A DNA stretch of 32,956 nucleotides from Desulfobacteraceae bacterium (lineage in GTDB: Bacteria; Desulfobacterota; Desulfobacteria; Desulfobacterales; Desulfobacteraceae): contig JAABSK010000005.1 in assembly GCA_011390435.1 (NCBI GenBank), positions 1 through 32,956 of the forward strand, in the 5' to 3' direction. Positions 8,564 through 17,003 of the stretch are shown in pieces. How positions within the stretch are numbered: the first letter of the stretch is position 1; the number at the start of each line of letters is the position of its first letter. A model generated the notes under the pieces. That model had not been told where the DNA came from and did no database searches. It worked only from the letters and a program-made list of their open reading frames with translations. Made by a program: the position numbers and the translations under genes.

Positions 8564-9646
8564 TTACCCTCTCAAAAAGGTGTTTTCTGCCAGGATCTCC
8601 CGGCACTTTTCAAAAACCATGTCAACACTGATGCGGTCCATGCAGGCATGGTCGTCCGGGCAGACATCCTTCAGACAGGGGCTGCAGTGCACCGGTACTC
8701 GAATCATGGTTGCAGCCCGGCTTGATGGAGCCGTTGCAACATGGTCAGTGGAACCGATCAAGGCCACCTGGGGAGTATTCAACGCCGCTGCCGCATGCAT
8801 GAGTCCGGAGTCATTGGTCACAAACAGAGAGCATTTTTCAATCAAAGCAAAAGCCTGACCCAGGCTGGTTTTACCGGCAATATTCAAACAGCATCCCCCG
8901 GCTGCTTCAGCGATCTCCTCGCCAAGTTCTGCATCTGCCGGTCCGCCAAAAATCAGAATTCGCACCCCGAACGCGCTGGAAAGTTTTCGGCACAACCGGG
9001 CATAACGCTGCGGAAACCACCGTTTTGCAGTGCCGCCTGTGGCGCCGGGATTGATGCCGATCACAGGGAATTGTTCTGTCAGTCCGGCCTGATCCAGAAA
9101 CTGCCGGGCATGCGACTGGTCAGCCGGGGAAAGAAACAGATCCATCTGTCTGCCGTCAGCAGACAACCCCGCCTTTTTTAAAATCGATAGATAATAATCG
9201 ATCAAATGCCCTTTTTTCAGTGCCGGGTTCATTTTAATCCCCCGGTTCAACAGCAGGCCACGGCCGTCAGTGGTATACCCCAGGCGTTCGGGAATTCCTG
9301 CCAGAAAACTGATCAAGGCGGCTTCAAAGGCATTCTGCATCAAAATGGCCAGGTGGAATCCTTCCCTTCGAAGATCTCCTGCCAGCCGAAACGTACCCAT
9401 TCCTCGTTTGTGACGGCCATTGGTGTCATATTCCCATACGTGATCGACAAAGGGATTGTTTGCATACACCGGAATCACCCAGGGCTTGGCCACAACTGTC
9501 ACCTGGGCTTTGGGAAAATTCCGGCGAACCGCCCGGATCACCGGCGTGGTCATGATGGCATCCCCTACCCAGTTGGCTGCCCGGACCATGATTCTGGCCT
9601 GTGGTGTGTCCGTGAGCCTGATAAACCCCATATCGTTTTCCAGCAT
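8564..9646 (-). CDS. waaF: LPS heptosyltransferase II
   Basis: A 360-residue GT9 enzyme that transfers the second L-glycero-D-manno-heptose onto heptose I of the inner core. The WaaF-type start MVRAANWVGDAIMTTP (20-35) is clear and differs from the KPSALGD form of its neighbour. Downstream come INPGATGGTAKRW for the donor site, LFVTNDSGLMHAAAAL, and the family's CSPC-x5-C cysteine group near the C-terminus. The start is uncertain between the first ATG and one five codons later; GGG stretches precede the first and GGA precedes the second. It begins 11 bases after the acyltransferase gene and runs into the next GT9 gene, so the two heptosyltransferases are made together. Confidence 0.92.
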   Translation of the reverse strand: MLENDMGFIRLTDTPQARIMVRAANWVGDAIMTTPVIRAVRRNFPKAQVTVVAKPWVIPVYANNPFVDHVWEYDTNGRHKRGMGTFRLAGDLRREGFHLAILMQNAFEAALISFLAGIPERLGYTTDGRGLLLNRGIKMNPALKKGHLIDYYLSILKKAGLSADGRQMDLFLSPADQSHARQFLDQAGLTEQFPVIGINPGATGGTAKRWFPQRYARLCRKLSSAFGVRILIFGGPADAELGEEIAEAAGGCCLNIAGKTSLGQAFALIEKCSLFVTNDSGLMHAAAALNTPQVALIGSTDHVATAPSSRAATMIRVPVHCSPCLKDVCPDDHACMDRISVDMVFEKCREILAENTFLRG

Positions 9647-9657
9647 CCCCTTTACCC

Positions 9658-10554
9658 TTATCGCTTGTCAAGTTCGCAAAAGGGTTTGGTTTTCCAGCGG
9701 TTGTGAACCCAGAAATACTGTTCAGGGCACTGCCTGACCATGGATTCAATGGCTGATACATACGCCTGGGTGTTGTTTTCAATGTCCTTGATGGGATCTC
9801 CGGTAATGGTCACAGGAATTTCCGGCAGGACTTCAAGGTGATATTGATCATTTTTCTTTGTGATAAAAGCCGGCAGAACAACCGGTCTGGATTTGATCAC
9901 CAGCTTGGCAAGACCACTGTTGGTGCAGGCAGGCCTGCCGAAAAAATCCACAAAAACCCCTTTATACCAGTCCACATTCTGATCCAGTAAAGTGGCCACA
10001 ATCCCGTTCTCTTCAAGAATCCGGGCGATTTTCGAGGATGCACCCCGCAACGGCACCATGGTGATACCAAAACGCTGCCGCAGTTCCAGCATCAACCATT
10101 CCAGAGGCGGATAATCCAGCTGGCGATACAGAATATGCAACCGGATATCCACGGAAGCAACCGCAGGAATCACCAGTTCAAAAATGCCCATATGACAGGA
10201 CACCACCATGATCCCCCTGCCCTTTTTTCTGGCAGCATCCACGTGTTCCAACCCCTTGATGACGAAATGCTTGAACAGTTTTTCACTGGGCTGGGAATAG
10301 GACCAGATCACCTCAAACAGAATACTGGCTGTATGCCGGAAATTTTTTTTTGCAAACGCTGCTGCAGCCGCGGCTGTCATCTGGTCTGGATAGGCCAGCT
10401 GAATATTTTGGATCACCAGGTTTCGATGACGTGTGTCAACGGCATACCAGATCAGGGCGATGGCATCGGAAAAGAACAGCAGTACCGGTCGGGGAAAGAT
10501 CCCAAGCAGACGAATCAGCAGTTTAATCAACTTGAATACGTTCTGGTCTTTCAT
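9658..10554 (-). CDS. lpxL: Lipid A late acyltransferase (LpxL/HtrB family)
   Basis: A 298-residue inner-membrane acyltransferase that adds a secondary acyl chain to Kdo-lipid A. A hydrophobic N-terminal helix (about 8-38) anchors it. The catalytic H-x4-E box is SCHMGIFE (119-126, H121 and E126), followed by ILYRQLDYPPLEWL and the LLDQN block. The C-terminus has the family's QYFWVHNRWKTKP motif. It is the only late acyltransferase seen in the window, and LpxL versus LpxM specificity cannot be read. It starts inside the stop of lpxK (ATGA overlap) and is followed closely by waaF. This couples lipid A acylation to core assembly. Confidence 0.88.
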   Translation of the reverse strand: MKDQNVFKLIKLLIRLLGIFPRPVLLFFSDAIALIWYAVDTRHRNLVIQNIQLAYPDQMTAAAAAAFAKKNFRHTASILFEVIWSYSQPSEKLFKHFVIKGLEHVDAARKKGRGIMVVSCHMGIFELVIPAVASVDIRLHILYRQLDYPPLEWLMLELRQRFGITMVPLRGASSKIARILEENGIVATLLDQNVDWYKGVFVDFFGRPACTNSGLAKLVIKSRPVVLPAFITKKNDQYHLEVLPEIPVTITGDPIKDIENNTQAYVSAIESMVRQCPEQYFWVHNRWKTKPFCELDKR

Positions 10555-11687
10555 GATGAATTCATCTTCGCCGTTAAAAAAGACTGGAATCTGTCCGGCT
10601 GCTCAAACTGAATCTGAATACCGATCACCACCAGGTCTGAAGCCCACTGAATACCGTCTGAAAGCTTTGCCCAGTCTTTTTGTGTTGTCATTATCAGATC
10701 AACACCGATTTTTCCGGCACAGGCATTGATCCTGTCAAAGTCAGACCCTTTATACCTGTAATGATCTTTAAATTCAAGATGGTCCTTGACCTTTATTCCA
10801 TATCTGGCAACTGTCTGATAAAATCCGGTATTTCCGGCAATGCCTGAAAACAGCAGTGCGGTTCTGCCTGCAAACGTCTCGATGGGTACCGGGCCGGTCT
10901 GTTTTTCCTGTGTGATAACGGTGCAGACCATGGGCTGATGAAAGGTTCTGAAACTGGGCATCTGTGTGCGGAATCGCTTGACATCCAGACAGCCAAAATG
11001 TGATGCGTTTCTTGATTGAGACTGATCATCACATCGTGTAAAAATTACTGCGTCTGCCCGTTTTACGGCCGTATCAAATGATTCGCGCAGTCGGCCTGCC
11101 GGCAGAAGCCGGCTGTTTCCCAAAGGTGCCGTGCCGTCCAGGAGCAGAAGGTCCAGATCCCTTCCAAGGCCGAGGTGCTGAAACCCGTCATCCAGAATGA
11201 GCACATCCGGTGAAAACAGATCCAGGGCCAGCTTCCCGGCTGTGTAACGGTTTTTGCCCACCACCACGGGAAACTGTTTCAACCGGGCCATCATCAACGG
11301 CTCATCTCCGGCCTGAACCGCATCGGAAAGCAGGCGGGTGCCGTCTGAGACCGCCAGCGCAGGGCCTTGATACCGGCCTTTGTAGCCCCTGCTGACCACA
11401 ACACAGGTTTTGTTCATCTGCCTCAGCTGCTCTGCCAGAAAAATGGCCATGGGAGTTTTGCCGGTTCCGCCAACAGCAATGTTTCCAATGGAGATCACAA
11501 AGCACGGCAGGCGTTTTTGTTTCAGGATCTGTTTTTCATACAGCCAGCACCGGACGCCTGTTATCCAGCCATAAACCGTTGAGAGGCGCACCAGCCACCA
11601 GCGTCCAGAAAAGACCTGCACCGCTTCAGTGCTGTCAATAGCACGCTCGATAAAACGCTCCAGCCTCTGCCGAACGGATTCAAACAA
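10551..11687 (-). CDS. lpxK: Tetraacyldisaccharide 4'-kinase
   Basis: A 378-residue kinase that phosphorylates the 4' position of lipid A disaccharide at the cytoplasmic face of the inner membrane. The P-loop is AVGGTGKTP (71-79) after the family-typical VISIGNI. The characteristic ILDDGFQHLGLGRDLDLLLLD block and the LLPAGRLRE block follow. The family N-terminal amphipathic region with a single membrane helix (about 30-50) is present. The start codon is TTG, supported by AGGTG 6 bases upstream, and it overlaps the end of waaA by 8 bases. Length and motif order are normal for LpxK. Confidence 0.93.
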   Translation of the reverse strand: MFESVRQRLERFIERAIDSTEAVQVFSGRWWLVRLSTVYGWITGVRCWLYEKQILKQKRLPCFVISIGNIAVGGTGKTPMAIFLAEQLRQMNKTCVVVSRGYKGRYQGPALAVSDGTRLLSDAVQAGDEPLMMARLKQFPVVVGKNRYTAGKLALDLFSPDVLILDDGFQHLGLGRDLDLLLLDGTAPLGNSRLLPAGRLRESFDTAVKRADAVIFTRCDDQSQSRNASHFGCLDVKRFRTQMPSFRTFHQPMVCTVITQEKQTGPVPIETFAGRTALLFSGIAGNTGFYQTVARYGIKVKDHLEFKDHYRYKGSDFDRINACAGKIGVDLIMTTQKDWAKLSDGIQWASDLVVIGIQIQFEQPDRFQSFLTAKMNSS

Positions 11688-12993
11688 TTTTCACCTGCTC
11701 CATCTGATTGATGATCTGGTCTACAGCCCCGCAATGGGCTGAAACAACGGAAAAATTCTGCTGCCCCATATACCGGCACAGTTGTTCATCTGCCAATATC
11801 CGGCGGAAAAACTGCTCAAGGTCTTTGGCTGATGCAACCTGCCTTGCACCATTGCCTGCAATCAGCAGATCGGCAATCTCCAGAAAATCCGACATATCCG
11901 GCCCGAAACAGACCGGCTTGGAAAAGACCGCCGGCTCCAGGGGATTGTGTCCGCCGCTTTTGACCAGAGATCCACCGATAAATGCTGCATCACAGATGGC
12001 ATACAGTTTTGCAAGCGCTCCCATGGTATCCACAAGGATGATCTCACTGGATGCTGCATGGTGATGTTTCAGATCAGACATCGCACTGACCCGGTGTTCT
12101 TCCCTGCTCAAGGCTGATTTCAGAGATTTACACCGGCCGGGATCACGGGGTGCCACAATCAAGATCAGGCCGAGAAACTCTGATTTTAAATTCTCATATG
12201 CCTTACAGATCAGGATCTCTTCACCTTCATGGGTACTTCCGGCAATGATGATTCTGGCCTTAGAATCCAGAAGAAGCTGGTGTTTCAGGTTCTGAATATC
12301 CATTTGTGTCATCCTGGGGTACGGCTGATCAAATTTCATATTACCGGTCACAACAACCCTGTCCGGATTTACTCCCAGCAGAACAAACCGGTCCCGATCC
12401 AGTGCAGACTGGGCCAGAATACGTTCCGGCAACGAAAACAGCCAGCTGAAAAAAGGCCGGAAAAATCCATATCCCTTTAAGGCTCTTTTTGACAGTCTGG
12501 CATTGACAAGTATCACTGGAATGTCTGCTGTTTTCATTTCATACAGAAAATTGGGCCACAGATCGGTTTCAACCAGGATGACAGCAGTCGGCTGTATGGC
12601 GTTACAGACCCGCCGGATACTGCATCCGATATCCAGCGGGAAATACCCCAGTTGATCCACCAGCCTGCTGCTTTCGCAAGTCAGTTTTTCCCGGGCGGTT
12701 TCAAATCCGCTTCTGGTTGAAGCGGTGAATGTGATCGACATGTCTGAAAAACGCTCTTTTAACGCCTGGACCAGCGGCAGCACAGAGATTACCTCTCCTA
12801 CAGAAAGGGCATGGACCCAGATGATTTTTGCTTGAGATGATTCCGGCTGAGAAAATCCGGTTCGGAACCCGAACCGCTGCAGCAGGCTGGCCCGACGCTT
12901 TTCAGAAAACAGCCAGGCCAGCACCCAGAGGGGAAATGAGATCACCAGCATCAGGTACACCAGAAGCTTGTATAACACCATTATGGGAAACAT
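11680..12993 (-). CDS. waaA: Kdo transferase
   Basis: A 437-residue GT30 enzyme that transfers Kdo from CMP-Kdo to lipid IVA. A membrane helix spans about 8-28. The acceptor domain has WVHALSVGEV (59-68), in which E67 matches the catalytic glutamate of the family. The donor domain shows MKFDQPYP, IIAGSTHEGEE, LIVAPRDPGR, FIGGSLVKSGGHNPLEPA and the late DLEQFFRRIL helix. Mono- or bifunctionality cannot be decided. An AAAGGAG lies 13 bases upstream and an AGGA 3 bases upstream of the ATG. It follows lptG after 19 bases and overlaps lpxK. KdsB, which makes its donor, is at the far left of the window. Confidence 0.94.
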   Translation of the reverse strand: MFPIMVLYKLLVYLMLVISFPLWVLAWLFSEKRRASLLQRFGFRTGFSQPESSQAKIIWVHALSVGEVISVLPLVQALKERFSDMSITFTASTRSGFETAREKLTCESSRLVDQLGYFPLDIGCSIRRVCNAIQPTAVILVETDLWPNFLYEMKTADIPVILVNARLSKRALKGYGFFRPFFSWLFSLPERILAQSALDRDRFVLLGVNPDRVVVTGNMKFDQPYPRMTQMDIQNLKHQLLLDSKARIIIAGSTHEGEEILICKAYENLKSEFLGLILIVAPRDPGRCKSLKSALSREEHRVSAMSDLKHHHAASSEIILVDTMGALAKLYAICDAAFIGGSLVKSGGHNPLEPAVFSKPVCFGPDMSDFLEIADLLIAGNGARQVASAKDLEQFFRRILADEQLCRYMGQQNFSVVSAHCGAVDQIINQMEQVKIV

Positions 12994-13012
12994 GGTCCTG
13001 CAGATCTCCTTT

Positions 13013-14089
13013 TTATTCCGTACGGGTCAGGTATAAAACCCCGAAACCTGAAAAAAATACATTGGTGATCCAGGCACTGATGATTGGTGGCAGGATACCA
13101 CCATATCCCAGAGACAGACAAAATCCATACATGACCCAGTACAGAAAGGAAATCACGACACCGATGGCAACGGCTGCTGGAATATTTTCTTTGACAAATC
13201 CGCGCATGCCTGTGGCAGCTCCGGTGAGCACCATAATCACACAGATAAAAGGGAAGGCCAGTTTTCCGTTTAAATCCACTGTGTACACCCGTGCATCATA
13301 CCCTTCCTGTTCCACTTTCCGGGCATATTGACGCAGTTGAAAAAAACTCATCTCTTCTGATTTTTTTGCAATCTCACCCAGATCCTCAGGATGAAACGCC
13401 AGGGGAATAATTTTGGTGTCGTGCACAAACACATCGTATTCCATGGACTGTTCATGGTGAACCTGCTCAACGACATCAAAAAAGACCCATTGCCCGTCCC
13501 TGTAAATCCCTTTTCGCGCATCAATGCGTGAATTCAGACTGAAATCCCTGTTCATGGTGGTCATGGATATGCCGGACAGGGTTTTGGACACTGGATCAAA
13601 AAAGTTGATGTGTACCAGCTGGTGATCGGATTTAATCCAGATGTCCTGCCGGACCGTATGATAATTCTGTCTGTTTTTGATCACGTGATGCTGAATATGG
13701 TTGGCTTTTGCCATGGAGACCGGCACAAGGGTTTCCCCTAAAAAAAACATGACCAGCGCAAGGCCCGCTCCGGCCAGAAGCGCTGGTTTGACAAGAGAAT
13801 AAATACTGATGCCGCTGGAACGGATCGCCAGCAGTTCATTGTTCCGGTTCATCAGGCCAAAAACCACCAGTGTTGCCAGAAGAACGCTGGCCGGGGTCAA
13901 CTGGGCAAACATGAACGGAACTTTCAGCAGTACGTACCCGAACCCGCCGATCAAGGACAGCTGCGACTCTAAAAACTTGTCCATCCGTGACAGGTAGTCG
14001 ATCAGAACAAACAGCACCATGATCATCAACTGAATGATGCTGAAGAATTTGAAAAACTCTTTGAGCCAGTATCGCTGCAGACAGGTCAT
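13013..14089 (-). CDS. lptG: LPS export ABC transporter permease LptG
   Basis: A 358-residue permease of the LptB2FG complex that extracts LPS from the inner membrane. It has the YjgP/YjgQ family layout: a helix pair in the first 70 residues, a third helix near 95-120, a periplasmic beta-jellyroll region (about 135-255) and three C-terminal helices. The coupling-helix region reads RNNELLAIRSSGISIYSL, the LptG form of the (E)-(IL)-x-A-x-(RK)-x-x-G block. The C-terminal FPFICVIMVLTG and the last helices fit. It begins 3 bases after lptF ends. The LptB ATPase gene is not in the window. Confidence 0.9.
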   Translation of the reverse strand: MTCLQRYWLKEFFKFFSIIQLMIMVLFVLIDYLSRMDKFLESQLSLIGGFGYVLLKVPFMFAQLTPASVLLATLVVFGLMNRNNELLAIRSSGISIYSLVKPALLAGAGLALVMFFLGETLVPVSMAKANHIQHHVIKNRQNYHTVRQDIWIKSDHQLVHINFFDPVSKTLSGISMTTMNRDFSLNSRIDARKGIYRDGQWVFFDVVEQVHHEQSMEYDVFVHDTKIIPLAFHPEDLGEIAKKSEEMSFFQLRQYARKVEQEGYDARVYTVDLNGKLAFPFICVIMVLTGAATGMRGFVKENIPAAVAIGVVISFLYWVMYGFCLSLGYGGILPPIISAWITNVFFSGFGVLYLTRTE

Positions 14090-14092
14090 GGA

Positions 14093-15274
14093 TTATGATT
14101 TCCCGATCATCCGCTGTTGGATGGTAACTGCCAGCGTTGAAAAAAACGCAGGCAGCATCACAGGTTCTTCTCTGGCATTTTTTACCAGAAAATAGATGGC
14201 AATCCCACCCATGATCACATTGGGCAGCCACATTCCCAGCACCGGCGGATAATTTCCTGTCTCACCGGCAGACCAGCCAATGGCCAGCATTACATAATAA
14301 AGCAGAAAAAAACCAATCCCCAGACTGAAGCCGGAAGACCTGCGCAGAGAGGCAGACTGAATCCCCAGGGGAAACGCCAGCAGCCCAAGAGTCAGACAGG
14401 CAAAGGGAACGGAAAACTTCTCATGCAGCTCCATCAATGCCGCGCTTAAATCGAGCCGGTTCAGCGAGCCGGAACGGATCAGCCTGATCAGGTCCGCCAG
14501 ATTCCGCTCGTCCAGCTCTTTTACCAGGTTCGCAGAAGATGACCCCATGGCATTCAAATCAAGATTGATATCATACTCTCCAAAATGAAGATTGTTGACG
14601 GTTTTATCTGCCAGATCCACCTGATTGATCACACCGTTGTACAGCTTGATCGTGTACACCTGGTCATCATCAAAACGGATCAGTTTTCCATTGGGGGCAA
14701 TGGAAACACTGACCATCCCCTGCGTTCTGCGGTCTTCAATAAACACATCGGTCAGGGTTTTTGTTTTCATATCCACATGGGAAACATATACCATGATATC
14801 TTCCAGTTCCGAGTTGAACTGTCGTTCCTGGAGTGCCGCATCAATGCTGGACCTGGCAATTTCCAGGCTGGTTTTTTTTACTGCCAGCTTTCCCCAGGAC
14901 ACCCCGAAGACCGTTACCCACAAAGTCAGGAAAAACCCAAAAAAACAAAACAGTGCCACTGGTGGCAGAATCCGATACAGTGAGATCCCGGCGCCTTTCA
15001 ATGCAACAATCTCGTTTTCCTGTGACATGCGCATAAACGTCAGAAGAATGGAGATCATAACCGACATGGGAATGGTGAATTCCAGGAACCGCGGCAAGGT
15101 ATACACCATCATTTTTCCGATGGCCAGAAGGTCTGCGTTGTGATTAACCACCATATTGGTGATTTCCGGGATACGGGTCATCAGAAACACAAAAGTCAAA
15201 AAAAACAAGCTGATGATAAAAGGGGACAGCAGCTCTTTGAGCATATACAGATATATGGTTTTAAATGCGTTCAT
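14093..15274 (-). CDS. lptF: LPS export ABC transporter permease LptF
   Basis: A 393-residue partner of LptG in the LPS exporter. The start MNAFKTIYLYMLKELLSPF resembles the usual LptF N-terminus. The MRMSQENEIVALKGAGIS block is the classical YjgP/YjgQ coupling region. A periplasmic domain occupies about 130-265, and the last three helices include a GSSSGF-like turn and the MLAIGWSAGETG segment. It is the first gene of the - strand LPS cluster. The ATG has only a GGAA directly in front, so the ribosome site is poor. A start ten codons later has no better site. A possible promoter lies just upstream. Confidence 0.9.
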   Translation of the reverse strand: MNAFKTIYLYMLKELLSPFIISLFFLTFVFLMTRIPEITNMVVNHNADLLAIGKMMVYTLPRFLEFTIPMSVMISILLTFMRMSQENEIVALKGAGISLYRILPPVALFCFFGFFLTLWVTVFGVSWGKLAVKKTSLEIARSSIDAALQERQFNSELEDIMVYVSHVDMKTKTLTDVFIEDRRTQGMVSVSIAPNGKLIRFDDDQVYTIKLYNGVINQVDLADKTVNNLHFGEYDINLDLNAMGSSSANLVKELDERNLADLIRLIRSGSLNRLDLSAALMELHEKFSVPFACLTLGLLAFPLGIQSASLRRSSGFSLGIGFFLLYYVMLAIGWSAGETGNYPPVLGMWLPNVIMGGIAIYFLVKNAREEPVMLPAFFSTLAVTIQQRMIGKS

Positions 15275-15282
15275 TTCCAGGG

Positions 15283-15311
15283 AAAATATAAGCTGATGGA
15301 TAAATAGTCAA
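15283..15311 (-). promoter_or_regulatory. Possible sigma-70 promoter ahead of lptF
   Basis: On the - strand, TTGACT (15306-15311) and TATTTT (15283-15288) are 17 bases apart in the divergent lptF-thiN gap. A TATATT two bases away gives a 15-base spacing. Transcription would begin almost at the lptF ATG, giving a nearly leaderless message, which fits the weak ribosome site but also makes the call doubtful. Confidence 0.3.
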
Positions 15312-15366
15312 GATGAGAAACCAATGAATTGTTTTCATCTCTGCATTTCCATGGTATGAAACGATC

Positions 15367-16002
15367 ATGAAATGCACGATTATTGCCAGTGGAGATTTTA
15401 AGCCCGACCGGAAGATGATTGATCAGATCCGGTCCAGCAAACATGTTGTCTGTGCCGATGGCGGTGCCCGCCATCTCAAGGCACTGGATATCCTGCCGGA
15501 CGTAATTATTGGTGATTTTGACTCCATCCTGCCGGAAGACCGCAGATATTTTGAAGAAAAACGCGTCAAACTGGTGGAATATCCCCGGCAGAAAAACCAC
15601 ACAGATTCAGAACTGTGTATCAACTGGGCGCTGGAAAAAAAAGTCACAGACGTTACCGTTCTGGGTGGTATCGGAACCCGCATGGACCACAGCCTTGCCA
15701 ATATCTTCATGCTGAAAACCCTGGCTGAAAACCAGATTGGCGCCCATATACTCACTGCCCGCAGCTCAATGCATGCTATTTTTGATCAAATCGTTCTTGA
15801 CGGGGTTCCCGGAAATTTGCTGAGTCTTGTCCCGCTGACGGAAACCGTGACCGGCATCACCCTGAAAGGGCTGGCTTACCCCCTGACAAACGCATCAATC
15901 ACCATGGGTTCTTCGCTGGGTGTCAGCAATGTGTTCGACACAAACCAGGCGGTTGTCAGCATTCAAACAGGAATTCTGCTGGTGATCCAGCCCATGGAAT
16001 GA
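15367..16002 (+). CDS. thiN: Thiamine pyrophosphokinase
   Basis: A 211-residue cytosolic enzyme that transfers pyrophosphate from ATP to thiamine to form thiamine diphosphate. Motifs in order are VVCADGGARHL (27-37), VIIGDFDSI (46-54), KNHTDSE (76-82) and GGIGTRMDHSLAN (100-112), which carry the magnesium- and ATP-binding acidic residues. The C-terminal beta-sandwich half has the expected GxxxSLxPL-like 'GNLLSLVPL' and the late 'MGSSLGVSNVF' thiamine-binding turn. Length is normal for the family. It stands alone on the + strand, divergent from lptF, with no riboswitch recognisable in the 92-base gap. Its stop directly abuts the stop of the converging lipoprotein gene. Confidence 0.9.
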   Translation: MKCTIIASGDFKPDRKMIDQIRSSKHVVCADGGARHLKALDILPDVIIGDFDSILPEDRRYFEEKRVKLVEYPRQKNHTDSELCINWALEKKVTDVTVLGGIGTRMDHSLANIFMLKTLAENQIGAHILTARSSMHAIFDQIVLDGVPGNLLSLVPLTETVTGITLKGLAYPLTNASITMGSSLGVSNVFDTNQAVVSIQTGILLVIQPME

Positions 16003-16848
16003 TCACGTGGCTGCAGCGCTTTCTTTTGCTTCTCCTGCCTCGGTATCTGCCTCTGGAATCAGGGTGTGTTCAATCAAAAATTCTTCCACCTTGTCCATTT
16101 CCGACGCCACGATCACGTGCTCAACAACAATTTCCTTGATCACACCCTCCATGTGGGGATTGAGTACCTGGCGCAGGGCTGCTGCCTGATCCTTGATACT
16201 GTCGAAATCCTTGACATCGTTAAACTCAAGCGAGCTTAAAAAAATCAAGGCCGCTTCCTTTGCCCGGGGATGAACCAAGGGGATACGTTGTTCCGGCATG
16301 AGTTCCTTGAGAACCATGTTCAGGTTCAGGCAAAGATAGCGATCTTTGTCGTTGGAACGATTCTTGTTCAGGTTCACGACAATGGGGTCCAGGTGAACAA
16401 CAGGATTGCGCTGCTCCTCAATCTGGCTGGCTGTCTGCTGAGTACTTTTTCTCCACTGGGTGGTGTAGCCGGATTCATCTGTCAGATGCATGGAAGCTTC
16501 ATCCAGCAGCGTAATATCATAAAACAGCGTGGCATTCTTTTCCCATATTTTTTCAATATCAGATTCACTCACCGTGAGAATCATCTGGCCGTTTTCAATG
16601 TGCCAGGTTCCTTTTGCGCTTCCCTTGGCACTGACGATCTTGGAGGTGACATCGGTCATGCGGACAGAAGAGTGCCACTCTCCCCTTGGATAGGTGATCA
16701 AAAGGATATAAGCCCTGTTTTTAAGATGGGTCCAGTTGCCGACAGCCAGCTCGTTCAGGGATTTTTCACTTTCACCGCACCCGGATAAAAAAACCAGAAG
16801 GAGCATACCGGCCAGAACTGTCATTTTCCAGGCGAAACCTTTTTTCAT
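16003..16848 (-). CDS. Lipoprotein with lipocalin-like and FliL-like domains
   Basis: A 281-residue predicted lipoprotein. The signal peptide has KK at 2-3, a hydrophobic core and the lipobox LSGC, with C24 as the lipidated residue; G25 and E26 follow. Residues 35-133 look like a small lipocalin-type beta-barrel (VGNW at 36-39, GTWHIENGQMIL at 80-91, a closing QW at 131-132). Residues 150-262 resemble the periplasmic domain of FliL: VVHLDPIVVNL, then RYLCLNLNMVL, a helix with AKEAALIFLSSLEFND, and VIKEIVVEHVIVA. Classical FliL is a membrane-helix protein at the flagellar stator, but no flagellar gene is nearby. The ATG has AGGTG upstream. Function unknown; the domain calls are by eye. Confidence 0.7.
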   Translation of the reverse strand: MKKGFAWKMTVLAGMLLLVFLSGCGESEKSLNELAVGNWTHLKNRAYILLITYPRGEWHSSVRMTDVTSKIVSAKGSAKGTWHIENGQMILTVSESDIEKIWEKNATLFYDITLLDEASMHLTDESGYTTQWRKSTQQTASQIEEQRNPVVHLDPIVVNLNKNRSNDKDRYLCLNLNMVLKELMPEQRIPLVHPRAKEAALIFLSSLEFNDVKDFDSIKDQAAALRQVLNPHMEGVIKEIVVEHVIVASEMDKVEEFLIEHTLIPEADTEAGEAKESAAAT

Positions 16849-16888
16849 ATTGGCACCTGATCTGTTGTATTGTTGTCTGTTTTCACGC

Positions 16889-16902
16889 TATCATGGATGA
16901 TA
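16889..16902. promoter_or_regulatory. Palindrome between divergent genes, possible operator
   Basis: The sequence TATCATGGATGATA is a perfect 6-bp inverted repeat around a GG centre. It lies 41 bases upstream of the lipoprotein ATG and about 100 bases upstream of the exonuclease gene. Its place in a divergent promoter region suits a regulator site, but a chance palindrome is possible. Confidence 0.25.
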
Positions 16903-16939
16903 AAAGATGGTCAAGTTGATCCTTTGCAGGCATTTCGGG

Positions 16940-16969
16940 TTGATCTCTGTGCTCTCTTCGGGATATAAC
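16940..16969 (+). promoter_or_regulatory. Possible sigma-70 promoter for the exonuclease gene
   Basis: TTGATC (16940-16945) and TATAAC (16964-16969) are 18 bases apart, 34 bases before the ATG at 17004, with a CAGGAG ribosome site between. Spacing and -10 are fair, and no transcription data support it. Confidence 0.4.
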
Positions 16970-17003
16970 GGCCATAACTTTAATCATCAGGAGCCGTCTC
17001 TTT

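Noticed and set aside
16850..16870. TGGCAC resembling a sigma-54 -24 element
   Set aside because: No GC-containing -12 element at the required spacing, and it points away from a gene start.
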